The notes: generated by a model from the letters alone, not told the origin. Shown: positions 43,169-53,038, numbered from the stretch's first letter. The stretch is 64,000 nt of DNA from Pseudomonas monteilii NBRC 103158 = DSM 14164 (GCF_000730605.1 NZ_BBIS01000014.1:53620-117619); one strand, 5' to 3'. Numbers and translations: made by a program.

Positions 43169-45622
43169 TCAGAACAGATCCATCGGCGCCGCTTCATCCG
43201 CTGGCAGCGGGCTGCCAGGCGCTGCACCATTGCCCAGCTCATCCACCGACGGCGGCGAGTCTTCGGCCTTGAACAGCTCGAAGTAGGCATTCGGCGTGCT
43301 CGGCGAGGCAGCGCGGCCACTGACCGGGTCGACCCGCAGGCTAAGGATGCCTTCCGGTTCTGCCGGTGCGTGATTCGGTTTGTCCTTCAGCGCCGCACCC
43401 ATGAAGCTCATCCAGATCGGCAAGGCCGCCGTACCGCCGTACTCGCGACGGCCAAGGGTTTCCGGCTGGTCGAAGCCGACCCACACGGTGGTCACGTAAT
43501 CGGCGTTGTAGCCGGAGAACCAGGCGTCCTTGGATTCGTTGGTGGTGCCTGTCTTACCTGCCAAGTCGGTGCGGCCCAGTGCCAGCGCCCGGCGGCCGGT
43601 GCCGCGCTTGATCACGTCCTGCAGCATGCTGGTGAGGATGTAGGTGGTGCGCCCGTCGATGATCTGTTCGGCCACCGCAGGTGCTTGTGGTGCAGTCGCA
43701 ACCTGGCTGAAGGCCGGCGGCGCCTCACCTGGCATGGCGGCGGTGCTGATGGGTTGTTCAGGTGCGGCCAGGCCCGCCTGGTCTTCGGCACCCTGCGGTA
43801 CGCGGGCCGGGTTGGCGGTGAACAGGGTCTCGCCGCTGCGGCTTTCGATGCGGTCGATCAGGTACGGGGTGATCTTGTAGCCGCCGTTGGCGAATGTGCT
43901 CCAGCCGGTGGCGATTTCCATCGGGGTCAGGGTGGCGGTGCCCAGGGCCAGCGACAAGTTGCGTGGCAGGTCCTGCTTGTTGAAACCGAACTTGGCAATG
44001 TAGTCGATGGTGCGGTCTACACCCATGGCCTGCAGCAAGCGGATCGACACCAGGTTACGCGACTTGTACAGCGCTTCGCGCATGCGGATCGGGCCAAGGA
44101 AGGTGTTGGTATCGTTCTTCGGCCGCCACACTTTATCCACCGACTCGTCGACGAACACGATCGGCGCATCGTTGACCAGGGTGGCTGCCGTGTAGCCGCT
44201 GTCCAGTGCGGCACTGTAGATGAACGGCTTGAAGCTCGAACCCGGTTGGCGCTTGGCCTGCATGGCGCGGTTGTAGTTGCTCTGCTCAAACGAGAAGCCG
44301 CCAACCAGTGCACGAATGGCGCCGTTGTACGGGTCGAGGGTGACCAGGGCGCTTTGTGCGCCAGGCACCTGGCTGAACTTGAGCTTGCCGTCGTCCAGAC
44401 GCTGCAGGCGCACTAGGTCACCGACCTGGGCCACGTCGGCCGGCGACTGCGGTGTACGGCCCTGGGCGTTGCTGTTGATGAACGGGCGCGCCCACTTCAT
44501 GGTGTCCCAGGCAACCTCGGCTTGCTGGCCGTCGCGGGTCAGCACCTTCAGGCCGGTTTTTTCGACATGGGTGACAATGGCCGGCTCCAGTCCCCCAAGG
44601 ATGCGCTGCTTGCCCAGTTCCTCCAGCCAGGCTGCCTGGGTACGGCCCGGGAAGCGGGCTTCGGGGCCGCGATAGCCGTGGCGCTCGTCGTAGTCGGAGA
44701 GGCCGTTCAGGATGGCCTTGTTGGCCATTTCCTGCATGTCGCTGGGCACTGTGGTGGTGACGCGGAAGCCTTCGGTGTAGGCGTCGCTGCCGTAGCGGCC
44801 GACCATTTCCGCGCGGGCCATTTCAGCGATGTAGGGGGCATTCACCTCAGGCGTCGGCACGTGGTAGCTGGCATTGAGGGGCTCGGCCAGGGCAGCCTGG
44901 TAGCTGGCTTCGTCGATCTTGCCCAGCTTGTACATGCGGCCAAGGATCCAGTCGCGGCGCTCCTTGGCGCGCACCGGGTTGGCCAGCGGGTTGAAGCGTG
45001 ACGGTGCTTTGGGCAGGCCGGCGATCATGGCCATCTGCGCCAGGCTCACGTCGCGGATCGACTTGCCGTAATACACCTGCGCGGCTGCGTCGATGCCGTA
45101 GGCGCGGTTGCCCAGGTAGATCTTGTTCACGTACAGCTCGAGGATCTCGTCCTTGGTCAGCTCGCGCTCGATCTGCAGGGCCAGCAGGATCTCGTTGGTC
45201 TTGCGCGAGAAGCTGCGTTCGCTGGTGAGGAAGAAGTTTTTCGCCACCTGCATGGTGATGGTGCTGCCGCCGGTCTGGATATGCCCGGTTTTTACCAGCT
45301 GGGTCGCTGCGCGCATCAGGCTGCTGGGGTCGACACCGTAGTGGTTGAGGAAATTGTCGTCCTCGGCTGACAGAAGTGCCTGAATGAACTGTGGTGGAAT
45401 TTCCGCGAAGCGGATCGGCGAGCGGCGCATCTCGCCAAACTCGGCAATCAGCTTGCCATCGCTGCTGTACACCCTGAGGGGGATCTGCAACTGGATGCTT
45501 CTGAGCGACTCGACCGAGGGCAGGCTGGGGCTAAGATACAGAAACGCACCGCTCACACCGAGTACGAGCGCGCAGATGACTGCGACGGAAGACCACCAGA
45601 AGAACTTCAGCAGACGTATCAA
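43169..45622 (-). CDS. ponA: Penicillin-binding protein 1A, bifunctional murein synthase
   Basis: PBP1a polymerises and crosslinks peptidoglycan. The 817-aa protein has an N-terminal membrane anchor (about 8-30), the GT51 domain with catalytic E87 in SAEDDNFLNHYGVD and TGGSTITMQVAKNFFL, an OB-like ODB insert, and the transpeptidase domain with GSSFKPF (Ser near 462), SRN and KTGTTNE (near 690). It is divergent from pilM, as in other pseudomonads. A TATAAT box lies upstream at 45688-45693. Confidence 0.97.
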   Translation of the reverse strand: MIRLLKFFWWSSVAVICALVLGVSGAFLYLSPSLPSVESLRSIQLQIPLRVYSSDGKLIAEFGEMRRSPIRFAEIPPQFIQALLSAEDDNFLNHYGVDPSSLMRAATQLVKTGHIQTGGSTITMQVAKNFFLTSERSFSRKTNEILLALQIERELTKDEILELYVNKIYLGNRAYGIDAAAQVYYGKSIRDVSLAQMAMIAGLPKAPSRFNPLANPVRAKERRDWILGRMYKLGKIDEASYQAALAEPLNASYHVPTPEVNAPYIAEMARAEMVGRYGSDAYTEGFRVTTTVPSDMQEMANKAILNGLSDYDERHGYRGPEARFPGRTQAAWLEELGKQRILGGLEPAIVTHVEKTGLKVLTRDGQQAEVAWDTMKWARPFINSNAQGRTPQSPADVAQVGDLVRLQRLDDGKLKFSQVPGAQSALVTLDPYNGAIRALVGGFSFEQSNYNRAMQAKRQPGSSFKPFIYSAALDSGYTAATLVNDAPIVFVDESVDKVWRPKNDTNTFLGPIRMREALYKSRNLVSIRLLQAMGVDRTIDYIAKFGFNKQDLPRNLSLALGTATLTPMEIATGWSTFANGGYKITPYLIDRIESRSGETLFTANPARVPQGAEDQAGLAAPEQPISTAAMPGEAPPAFSQVATAPQAPAVAEQIIDGRTTYILTSMLQDVIKRGTGRRALALGRTDLAGKTGTTNESKDAWFSGYNADYVTTVWVGFDQPETLGRREYGGTAALPIWMSFMGAALKDKPNHAPAEPEGILSLRVDPVSGRAASPSTPNAYFELFKAEDSPPSVDELGNGAAPGSPLPADEAAPMDLF

Positions 45623-45687
45623 GGTTTTTCGGTGTCCAGGTTGAGAGTGGATTGCACGCAGGTCCGGCGGACCAGAAAACGCTGGGC

Positions 45688-45693
45688 ATTATA
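45688..45693 (-). promoter_or_regulatory. Candidate -10 element of ponA
   Basis: The minus strand reads TATAAT at 45693-45688, 66 nt upstream of the ponA start. The -35 region at the matching distance (TAACCC) is weak. Confidence 0.45.
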
Positions 45694-45812
45694 AGCATTT
45701 TTCGCCTCTCCGGGTTACCGGCCAGGCTGCCCGTCGCCCCGATGAGCAGCCCCGGCCCAGTGTTGCCGCGGGGTTGCGACAGATCGCTGCGACACGCAGC
45801 AAGGAAGCCGCG

Positions 45813-46694
45813 ATGTTAGGACGCTTCGGCAAGGATGCCGGTTCACTGGTGGGGGTAGAAATTGCCCCGGACGCTGTTCGGGTTGTGCAGCTTCAGCGGC
45901 GCAGCCGGCGTTGTCGGGTGCTTGCCTCGGCTCAGGAACCGTTCGAGTCAGCGGCCGGCAAGGATTGGGCAGCGGAGCCCGCTGCGGTGGTGGCAGCCTT
46001 GCGTCGTGCCTACCGGCGCAGTGGTCTCAGGCAGCGGCGGGTAGCGTTGGCATTACCCGCCAACCAGGTGATCTGCAAGCTGTGTCATCTGCCGATGGAG
46101 CAGACTGGTGTAGAGCTGGAGGCGCACTTGCTGGCCGATGCCGAGCGACTGTTTCCGTTTCCGCTGGAGGACCTGGCCCTGGATTTTCAGGTGCTAGGGG
46201 CGTCTCGCGTGCAACCGGGATGCGCCGAGGTGATGGTGGCCGCATGCCGGCAAAGTGCGTTGGCGTCTCTGGAGGCCATCGTCGATGAGGCAGGGTTGCA
46301 GCTGGAAGCCGTCGAGGTCGATAACATCGCCCTGTGCCGCATGTTGCCTCAGGGGTGCTTCGAAGGCTCGGCATTACTGCGTGTAGAGGCACATGGTGCA
46401 GTTCTTTATGACTGGCATCCCGGTCGGCCCAGCCAGCGTCGTGAATTGCAAACGCAGGGGCAGAAGGGGATGGGGCCGCTGTCGGAGGCGCTGCATGCGC
46501 TGCTTGCCGATGAGCATCTGCCTGCGGGCCTGTGGATAACCAGCAGTTGTTCGCTGGATCCTGACTGGCTGCAAAGCCTGGGCCGTCAACTGAAAACGAC
46601 GTGCCGGTATTTGCCTGGCCGGGCCGGGCTTGAGCATGTCGACGGGTCGATGCTGCTGGCTTGCGCCCTTGCTTATGGAGGATTGCGGCCATGA
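45813..46694 (+). CDS. pilM: Type IV pilus assembly protein PilM
   Basis: PilM is the cytoplasmic actin-fold member of the pilus alignment complex and binds the PilN N-terminus. This 293-aa version is shorter than the P. aeruginosa protein (354 aa) and diverged, but begins FGKDAGSLVGVEIAPDAVRVVQL and carries HLPMEQTGVELEAHLLADAERLFPFPLEDL, the PilM core. It overlaps pilN by 4 nt (ATGA). It is divergent from ponA, the conserved place for this operon. Confidence 0.88.
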   Translation: MLGRFGKDAGSLVGVEIAPDAVRVVQLQRRSRRCRVLASAQEPFESAAGKDWAAEPAAVVAALRRAYRRSGLRQRRVALALPANQVICKLCHLPMEQTGVELEAHLLADAERLFPFPLEDLALDFQVLGASRVQPGCAEVMVAACRQSALASLEAIVDEAGLQLEAVEVDNIALCRMLPQGCFEGSALLRVEAHGAVLYDWHPGRPSQRRELQTQGQKGMGPLSEALHALLADEHLPAGLWITSSCSLDPDWLQSLGRQLKTTCRYLPGRAGLEHVDGSMLLACALAYGGLRP

Positions 46695-47227
46695 TGCGAC
46701 TGAACCTGCTGCCTTGGCGTGAGCGGCAGCGCCAGGCCACGCTTCGGCGTTTTCGCTCCCGGTTGGTCGCTGGCGCCATTCTGGCGCTGTGCGCGGTGAT
46801 GCTGGTCGACCAGCTGGCCCGCCAGCGCGGGCAGCAGCAGGCGCTGTCCAACACCCGGCAACAGGCCGCGCTTGAACGCTTGGCCGAGCAATTGCGGCCG
46901 TTGGATGATGTGCGTGCACAGCATCAGGCGCTGCTGGAGCGTTTGGCTGCGCTTGAGCGTTTGCGCGCTCAGCAGGGCATTCTGGGTGATGTGTTCACTG
47001 ACCTCGAAGGGGCGCTGCCGATGGGCGTGCAGCTCCTTGACCTCAGCCTGGAAAACGGCCACTTGCAGCTGGCCGGGCTGGCTACCTCCGGCGCCGTGGT
47101 TGCGCAGTTCATGCGCGACCTGGAACATTCGCGTGTTCTGCTCGACCTGGAGCTCAAGCGCATCAGGAGCGTGCCGGGTGGCGATGAGTTTCTGTTGGTC
47201 GCGCGCGTTTCGGCGTTCTGGTCGTGA
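46691..47227 (+). CDS. pilN: Type IV pilus assembly protein PilN
   Basis: This 178-aa bitopic protein opens with MMRLNLLPWRERQRQ, the conserved INLLPWR PilM-binding motif. One membrane segment (about 24-42) follows, then a coiled-coil (about 45-100) and a ferredoxin-like PilN domain. It overlaps pilM by 4 nt and the next gene by 4 nt (GTGA). It should pair with the PilO part of the fused downstream protein. Confidence 0.92.
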   Translation: MMRLNLLPWRERQRQATLRRFRSRLVAGAILALCAVMLVDQLARQRGQQQALSNTRQQAALERLAEQLRPLDDVRAQHQALLERLAALERLRAQQGILGDVFTDLEGALPMGVQLLDLSLENGHLQLAGLATSGAVVAQFMRDLEHSRVLLDLELKRIRSVPGGDEFLLVARVSAFWS

Positions 47228-48240
47228 ATGTGGCGCCGATCTTTGCCTGGCTGGCGGTCGCCGAGCACTCCAGGCGTATCAGGTGCCTGGCGCCAGCCAT
47301 GGCCGCTGTGCTGGTGTTCGGTCTGGGTTGCGCGTTGCGCCTGCCGGCAGCGCTCCAGCAACAGGCACAAGAGGCGTCCAGGCAAGCCTCATTAGATGAA
47401 CAGCAGTCAGCCAGCACGGCGAAGCTGGTCGAGCTGGAGCAACTGCGGGCAGCTCTGATTGTTACCGAGCAGGCGTTGCTGGAGGCTCACTGGCACCTGG
47501 CCAGCGGGGAGGGCATGAGCGACGTGCTCGGCAGCCTGGCTTCGTCGGGGCATGCGCACGGCCTACTGGTCGAGCGGTTCGATGTGCATGAAAGCGAGCC
47601 GCAGGCAGGCTACCGCAAAACACCCCTGGAGGTGCAGGTGATGGGGCCTTACACGGCTTTGCGTCAATGGCTGCACGACTGGCTGGGCCAGGCGCGTCTG
47701 CTGCGCAGTGGCGACATCAACCTTTCTATTGTCGAGGGGCAGCCAAGGCTTTTGCGCCTGCAACTGCGTGTAGAGGCCTTCGAGGCTGTCGCGCCGGTGC
47801 CGGCACCCGAGGCGTTTGCACGCACCTCGGCCAGGGCCGCCACACCAGAACCCGTGGTCGACCCTTTCACACCAGCAGCAAGACGAATGGCAAGCTTTGG
47901 GCTGGGCAGTGTGCCGTTGGCACAACTGGAAATGGTCGGCAGCCTGTCGCGCGGGATGTCGCACGAGGCGCTGCTGATGGCGGCTGGCAGGCTCTATAGG
48001 GTTCGGGCAGGCGAGCGTTTAGGGCGTAACCACGGTGTGGTGGAGCGGGTCGACCAAGACCAGGTCGAGGTCCGCGAACGGCTATTCATGGCGGGGGTGT
48101 GGCACGAGCGCACAGCGTTCATCACCCTTGCAAAGCGCCTGGGCAAGGAGGCCCCGGACCGGAATGAAAATGTTGATGAAATGGGTGTTGGCAGCCCTGC
48201 TGCCGATCCCGCTGGCGTCGGCGATGCCTTACCAGGGTGA
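47224..48240 (+). CDS. Fused PilO-PilP pilus alignment protein
   Basis: This 338-aa protein joins two proteins that are separate in P. aeruginosa. Residues about 1-195 are PilO-like: a membrane segment (about 23-42), coiled coil, then ERFDVHESEPQAGYRKTPLEVQVMGPYTALRQWLHD. Residues about 205-320 are PilP-like: VDPFTPAARRMASFGLGSVPLAQLEMVGSL, YRVRAGERLGRNHGVVERVDQDQVEVRE and the WHERTAFITL end. The PilP signal peptide and lipid-anchored Cys are gone, as the fusion is held by the PilO helix. It starts with GTG in a GTGA overlap with pilN. Its last 77 nt overlap pilQ in another frame. Confidence 0.85.
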   Translation: MNVAPIFAWLAVAEHSRRIRCLAPAMAAVLVFGLGCALRLPAALQQQAQEASRQASLDEQQSASTAKLVELEQLRAALIVTEQALLEAHWHLASGEGMSDVLGSLASSGHAHGLLVERFDVHESEPQAGYRKTPLEVQVMGPYTALRQWLHDWLGQARLLRSGDINLSIVEGQPRLLRLQLRVEAFEAVAPVPAPEAFARTSARAATPEPVVDPFTPAARRMASFGLGSVPLAQLEMVGSLSRGMSHEALLMAAGRLYRVRAGERLGRNHGVVERVDQDQVEVRERLFMAGVWHERTAFITLAKRLGKEAPDRNENVDEMGVGSPAADPAGVGDALPG

Positions 48241-49432
48241 GCCCCTGTCGTTGAACTTCCAGGATGTGGAAGTGCGCTCGGTGCTGCAGGTGCTGGCTGA
48301 TTATGCGGGCGTCAACCTGGTTGCGGGTGACGACGTACAAGGTAACGTCACGTTGCGTTTACAGGATGTACCTTGGGATCAGGCACTCGACCTGGTGTTG
48401 CGAAGCAAGGGCCTGGCCCGGCGGCAGGAGGGTAATGTACTGCTGGTGGCACCTGCGGCAGCGTTTGCCGCGCAGCCGTTCGATGCCCCCTTGGGGCTGG
48501 AGCCGAATGCTCAGGTGCAGCCGCTACGCCGTGAGCTGATACCAATCCATCATGCCAAGGCCGCCGAGCTGGTTGATCTATTGCTGACCAGCCTGGCGGA
48601 TGACGGCACCCTCACTGCCAGGGGCAGCCTGACTGTCGACGAGCGCACCAATACACTGGTGGCGTACCAGCCCGCCGACCGCCTGGCGGAACTGCGGCAG
48701 CTGGTTGCGCAACTGGACGTGCCGGTGCGCCAGGTGGCGATCGAGGCGCGTATCGTCGAAGCCAACGTCGATTACGAGAAAAGCCTGGGGGTGCGCTGGG
48801 GCGGGCCGTTGTATAGCGAAAACCTGCGGCCGGGCCAGGAGCTGTTTGTCGATCTTGGTGTGGAGCGTGCGGGCAGTAGTCTCGGCCTGGGCCTGCTGCG
48901 TGGCGACCTGTTGCTCGACCTGGAGCTCAGCGCCATGGAAAAAAGCGGCAACGGCGAGATCATTTCGCAGCCCAAAGTGGTAACGGCCGACAAGGAAACG
49001 GCCAGGATCCTCAAAGGCACCGAGGTGCCCTACCAGGAAACCAGTCAAAGTGGCGCCACCTCGGTGTCGTTTCGTGAAGCCTCGCTGTCGCTGGAGGTGA
49101 CACCGCAAATCACCCCGGACAACAAGGTGATCATGACCGTCAGGGTGACCAAGGACGAGCCGGATTACGTCAATGCCTTGAACAACGTACCGCCGATTCG
49201 CAAGAACGAGGTCAATGCCAAGGTTCGCGTGGCGGACGGTGAAACCATCGTGATTGGTGGCGTGTACTCCACTTCGCAAAACAATGTGGTCGACAAGGTG
49301 CCATTTTTCGGCGATCTGCCGTATGTTGGGCGGCTGTTTCGACGCGATGCATTACAAGAGAAAAAATCCGAGCTGCTGGTCTTCCTGACTCCGCGTATCA
49401 TGAGTGACCAGGCGATTGCTGTGAGTCGTTGA
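48164..49432 (+). CDS. pilQ: Short type IV pilus secretin PilQ
   Basis: PilQ forms the outer-membrane pore for the pilus. This 422-aa form has a signal peptide ([20 protein letters not shown]), one STN/N0 domain ([22 protein letters not shown]), an N1 domain and the secretin core ([27 protein letters not shown]-like [26 protein letters not shown], and [16 protein letters not shown]). The N-terminal AMIN domains of the P. aeruginosa protein (714 aa) are missing. The start at 48164 lies inside the preceding gene; the longer in-frame extension to 48035 lacks a signal peptide. aroK follows 4 nt later. Confidence 0.93.
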   Translation: MKMLMKWVLAALLPIPLASAMPYQGEPLSLNFQDVEVRSVLQVLADYAGVNLVAGDDVQGNVTLRLQDVPWDQALDLVLRSKGLARRQEGNVLLVAPAAAFAAQPFDAPLGLEPNAQVQPLRRELIPIHHAKAAELVDLLLTSLADDGTLTARGSLTVDERTNTLVAYQPADRLAELRQLVAQLDVPVRQVAIEARIVEANVDYEKSLGVRWGGPLYSENLRPGQELFVDLGVERAGSSLGLGLLRGDLLLDLELSAMEKSGNGEIISQPKVVTADKETARILKGTEVPYQETSQSGATSVSFREASLSLEVTPQITPDNKVIMTVRVTKDEPDYVNALNNVPPIRKNEVNAKVRVADGETIVIGGVYSTSQNNVVDKVPFFGDLPYVGRLFRRDALQEKKSELLVFLTPRIMSDQAIAVSR

Positions 49433-49436
49433 TTCT

Positions 49437-49955
49437 GTGCGAAATTTGATACTTGTGGGGCCCATGGGCGCTGGTAAAAGCACCATTGGACGCCTTTTGG
49501 CCAAAGAGCTGCGCCTGCTGTTCAAGGATTCCGACAAGGAAATCGAACTGCGATGCGGCGCCAATATCCCGTGGATTTTCGACAAGGAAGGCGAGCCGGG
49601 TTTTCGTGATCGCGAGCAAGCGATGATCGCCGAACTGTGCGCGCTTGATGGCGTGGTCCTGGCCACCGGCGGCGGCGCGGTGATGCGCGAAGCCAACCGC
49701 CAGGCATTGCACCAGGGTGGTCGGGTGATCTACCTGCACGCCTCGGTGGAGCAGCAGGTTGGCCGTACCGCACGCGACCGCAATCGCCCGCTGCTGCGCA
49801 CCGCCAACCCCGAGGCGACCTTGCGCGCCCTGCTGGAAGCGCGCGACCCGCTCTACCGCGAGATCGCCGACCTGGTGGTGGAAACCGACGAGCGGCCGCC
49901 GCGCATGGTGGTGATCGACATTCTCGAGCGCTTGCAGCAGTTGCCGCCCCGTTAA
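49437..49955 (+). CDS. aroK: Shikimate kinase
   Basis: AroK phosphorylates shikimate in the aromatic pathway. The 172-aa P-loop kinase has GPMGAGKST (about 8-16), the shikimate-binding [11 protein letters not shown] and LATGGGAV. It starts with GTG at 49437, 4 nt after pilQ. No ATG lies near the family N-terminus. aroB follows. Confidence 0.97.
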   Translation: MRNLILVGPMGAGKSTIGRLLAKELRLLFKDSDKEIELRCGANIPWIFDKEGEPGFRDREQAMIAELCALDGVVLATGGGAVMREANRQALHQGGRVIYLHASVEQQVGRTARDRNRPLLRTANPEATLRALLEARDPLYREIADLVVETDERPPRMVVIDILERLQQLPPR

Positions 49956-50052
49956 CCCGGGACTATTCTCGGCCACCAGCGCCGAGGCGAGGTTCAACGT
50001 TACCGCGCAGGTTGCCCGTACGGCGCCGCGCCTAAGTACATTGTGGGGATAC

Positions 50053-51150
50053 ATGCAGACACTTAAGGTCGACCTGGGCGAGCGTAGCTACCCGATCTAC
50101 ATAGGCGAAGGCTTGCTGGACCAGCCCGAGTTGCTGGCGCCGCACATTGCCGGCCGGCAAGTCGCCATCGTTTCCAACGAGACCGTCGCGCCCCTGTATC
50201 TCGAACGCCTGACCAAGACCCTCGGCGCCTATTCGGTGCTGCCAGTGGTGCTGCCCGATGGCGAAGCCTACAAGAACTGGGAAACCCTGCAGCTGATTTT
50301 CGATGGCCTGCTGACCGCCCGCCATGATCGCCGCACCACCGTGGTTGCTCTGGGCGGGGGTGTGATCGGTGACATGGCCGGCTTCGCGGCCGCCTGCTAC
50401 CAGCGTGGTGTCGACTTCATCCAGGTGCCGACCACCCTGCTGTCCCAGGTCGACTCCTCGGTGGGCGGCAAGACCGGTATCAACCACCCGCTGGGCAAGA
50501 ACATGGTCGGTGCCTTCTATCAGCCCAATGCAGTGCTGATCGACACCACCAGCCTGAAGACGCTGCCTGCACGCGAGCTTTCGGCTGGCCTGGCCGAGGT
50601 GATCAAGTACGGCCTGATCTGCGACAAGCCGTTCCTTGCCTGGCTCGAAGACAATATGCAGGCCCTGCGCGGCCTGGACCCTGTGGCCCTGACCGAAGCC
50701 ATTCGTCGTTCCTGCGCGGCAAAGGCTGCGGTAGTCGGGGCCGATGAGCGCGAGTCTGGCGTACGGGCCACGCTGAACCTGGGGCATACCTTCGGGCATG
50801 CCATCGAGACCCACATGGGCTACGGCGTGTGGCTGCACGGCGAAGCCGTGGCAGCGGGCACGGTGATGGCCCTGGAAATGTCCATGCGCCTTGGCTGGAT
50901 CGACCAGGCCGAGCGCGATCGCGGAATCCGCCTGTTGCAGGACGCAGGTTTGCCGGTGGTGCCACCACAGGAAATGACCCCGGCGCATTTCATGGAGCAC
51001 ATGGCGGTCGACAAGAAGGTGCTCGACGGTCGTCTGCGTCTGGTGCTGCTGCGCCAGATGGGCGAGGCCGTGGTGACCGACGACTATCCGAAAGAGATTC
51101 TACAGGCCACGCTGTCGGCGGATTACCGCGCGATCGTGGCCCAGCTTTGA
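50053..51150 (+). CDS. aroB: 3-dehydroquinate synthase
   Basis: AroB converts DAHP to 3-dehydroquinate using NAD+ and Zn2+. The 365-aa protein has the NAD segment [19 protein letters not shown], the phosphate-binding [19 protein letters not shown] and the zinc-site region [12 protein letters not shown]. The start at 50053 has GGGGAT 3 nt upstream; a TTG at 50041 would add four residues. It forms the conserved aroK-aroB-damX series. Confidence 0.98.
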   Translation: MQTLKVDLGERSYPIYIGEGLLDQPELLAPHIAGRQVAIVSNETVAPLYLERLTKTLGAYSVLPVVLPDGEAYKNWETLQLIFDGLLTARHDRRTTVVALGGGVIGDMAGFAAACYQRGVDFIQVPTTLLSQVDSSVGGKTGINHPLGKNMVGAFYQPNAVLIDTTSLKTLPARELSAGLAEVIKYGLICDKPFLAWLEDNMQALRGLDPVALTEAIRRSCAAKAAVVGADERESGVRATLNLGHTFGHAIETHMGYGVWLHGEAVAAGTVMALEMSMRLGWIDQAERDRGIRLLQDAGLPVVPPQEMTPAHFMEHMAVDKKVLDGRLRLVLLRQMGEAVVTDDYPKEILQATLSADYRAIVAQL

Positions 51151-51165
51151 GGTTGTGACAGCGCA

Positions 51166-52779
51166 ATGACCAGTTTGCATGCCGATGAGGCCTTTCTCGA
51201 CCATTACCAGTTGAGCCACGATCCGTTCGCGCCCCGCGTGCCCGGCTTCAAGTTCTTCCCGGCCCAGCGCAAGCCCGTGCTTGGCCAATTGCACCATCTG
51301 GCACGCTATAGCCAGTTGATGCTGGTAGTCAGCGGCCCGCTGGGCAGCGGCAAGTCGCTGCTGCGCCAGGCCCTGGTGGCCAGCACCAACAAACAGGCGG
51401 TGCAGAGCGTTGTGGTGTCTGCCCGTAGTGCCAGCGATGCTTCCGGCATGCTGGCCCAGGTCGCCCAGGATCTGGGTGTGGACCAAGCTGAAGTGCAGGC
51501 GATTCTGTCCAAGGTGGTGCAGCTGGCACTCACCGGGCAGGAAGTGTATTTGCTGGTAGACGATGCGGAACAACTCGACGAGTCGGCACTCCAAGCGTTG
51601 CTGGAATTGGCGGCCGGTGTACCGGAAGGACGCCCGCATGTGTTCCTGTTCGGTGAACCGTCACTGATTGCCGGGCTGGATGAGCTCAATATCGAGGAAG
51701 AACGCTTCCACATCATCGAGCTCGCCCCCTACAGTGAAGAGGAAACCCGCGAGTACCTGGAGCAGCGTCTGGAAGGCGCGGGCCGGGGCATCGAGGTGTT
51801 CAGCCGTGAACAGATCGTCGATATCCATGAAAACTCCGACGGTTGGCCTGGCAACATCAACCAGGTCGCCCGTGACACTTTGATCGAAGCCATGATCGCC
51901 AGCCGCTCAACGGCCAAGCGACCATCCATGGGGTTCAAGATGCCTAAAAAACATGTGCTCGCGCTGTCCGCTGTGGTCGTGGTCGCCGTTGGCGCCGCGG
52001 TGTTGATGCCCAAGAAAGGCGACAAGGCGCCGGCCGATGCGCCAGCCGCCCAAGCCCAGTTGCCGCTTGGCGAAGGCAAGCAAGGTGCTGCCATCGAGTT
52101 CTCTGGCTCGTCCCAGCCGATGCCACTGCCTTTGGTGGGCCAGTCCCAGCCGGTGATGCGCGAACCGCTGGCCCAAGCCGCAGGCATGGGTGAAGGTGAA
52201 GAAGGCAGCCCGGCAGGTGATACCGCACTGCAGCCTGGCAACCCACCGCCAACCGTGACCACCATTGCTCCGCCGCAAGGCGTGCCCGCCGGCCCGGCAC
52301 CTGCGCCTGCCCAGCCCGTCGCCAGCGTGCCTGCCCAGCCTGTGCAGCCGGTGGCACCTGCGCCGAAGCCCGTCGCAACCCAACCGGCCAAACCGGTTGC
52401 ACCTGCCAAGCCTACGCCAGCACCGACCCAGGTTGCCGTGGCCAAGCCAGCCGCCAAACCGGCTGAAAAACCAGCGGCATCCGGTGGTGGCAGCGGTGGC
52501 TGGTACGCCGGGCAAAAGCCGGGTAACTATGTGGTGCAGATCCTCGGCACCAGCTCCGAGGCTTCGGCTCAGGCGTACGTCAAGGCCCAGGGTGGCGACT
52601 ATCGCTACTTCAAGAAAAACCTGCAGGGCAAGCCGTTGTACGTCGTGACTTATGGCAGCTTCGCCAGCCGCGATGCAGCGGTTGCGGCAATCAAGAACTT
52701 GCCAGCGAAGGTCCAGGCTGGTAAACCTTGGCCACGTACCGTCGCCAGCGTCCAACAAGAGCTGGCCTCGGCCCGCTGA
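51166..52779 (+). CDS. DamX-like AAA and SPOR domain protein
   Basis: This 537-aa protein combines an N-terminal AAA ATPase of the ExeA/GspA type (Walker A GPLGSGKS 57-64, Walker B LLVDDA near 129), one membrane helix (about 263-281, ALSAVVVVAVGAAVLM), a long Pro/Ala-rich periplasmic linker and a C-terminal SPOR domain (about 455-530). E. coli DamX has only membrane, linker and SPOR parts, so the ATPase head is the pseudomonad form. It probably localises to the septum. It lies 15 nt after aroB and ends at a terminator. Confidence 0.92.
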   Translation: MTSLHADEAFLDHYQLSHDPFAPRVPGFKFFPAQRKPVLGQLHHLARYSQLMLVVSGPLGSGKSLLRQALVASTNKQAVQSVVVSARSASDASGMLAQVAQDLGVDQAEVQAILSKVVQLALTGQEVYLLVDDAEQLDESALQALLELAAGVPEGRPHVFLFGEPSLIAGLDELNIEEERFHIIELAPYSEEETREYLEQRLEGAGRGIEVFSREQIVDIHENSDGWPGNINQVARDTLIEAMIASRSTAKRPSMGFKMPKKHVLALSAVVVVAVGAAVLMPKKGDKAPADAPAAQAQLPLGEGKQGAAIEFSGSSQPMPLPLVGQSQPVMREPLAQAAGMGEGEEGSPAGDTALQPGNPPPTVTTIAPPQGVPAGPAPAPAQPVASVPAQPVQPVAPAPKPVATQPAKPVAPAKPTPAPTQVAVAKPAAKPAEKPAASGGGSGGWYAGQKPGNYVVQILGTSSEASAQAYVKAQGGDYRYFKKNLQGKPLYVVTYGSFASRDAAVAAIKNLPAKVQAGKPWPRTVASVQQELASAR

Positions 52780-52839
52780 TACCTTCCGGGCGGCATCACC
52801 CCGCCGCCCAGTAGCTAAGCGAATTCTAGCTTTCGACTA

Positions 52840-52869
52840 GCCTGCTGCGTTTTAACGCGGCAGGCTTTT
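52840..52869 (+). terminator. Intrinsic terminator after the DamX-like gene
   Basis: GCCTGCTGCG (52840-52849) pairs with CGCGGCAGGC (52856-52865) with one G-T wobble, followed by TTTT. The stem sits 60 nt beyond the stop. Confidence 0.8.
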
Positions 52870-52982
52870 CTGTCCCAGACTGCCGGCCACAAGCCTTACT
52901 TGCAGTCATGGCTGAAACGCTTCAGACTCGAGCCAAGCCGCTATCACGGCGCATGGCGCAAAAGCATTCAAAATTGCGACAT

Positions 52983-53011
52983 AAATTTTCAATGGTGAGA
53001 CATGAAAATTT
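52983..53011. promoter_or_regulatory. Inverted repeat in the gltB upstream region
   Basis: AAATTTTCA (52983-52991) and TGAAAATTT (53003-53011) are perfect 9-nt inverted arms with an 11-nt spacer, about 140 nt upstream of gltB. It is AT-rich in a GC-rich genome, which suits an operator or an UP-like element. No regulator is identified. Confidence 0.45.
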
Positions 53012-53022
53012 GTGGGCATCGC

Positions 53023-53038
53023 TGTCGCTGTGCAACAA
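53023..53038 (+). promoter_or_regulatory. ArgR-like half-site upstream of gltB
   Basis: TGTCGC-N8-AA at 53023-53038 fits the P. aeruginosa ArgR half-site pattern. A reverse-oriented TGTCGC lies at 52976-52981 but lacks the full downstream AA. ArgR represses gltBD in response to arginine in P. aeruginosa. The remaining gap 52780-53151 shows no convincing gene. Confidence 0.5.

Noticed and set aside
47224..48240. Frameshift or sequencing error as the cause of the PilO-PilP fusion
   Set aside because: The frame is open throughout, both halves are well formed, and the linker (about 190-210) is plausible. It is kept as a real fusion, with comparison to relatives as the test.
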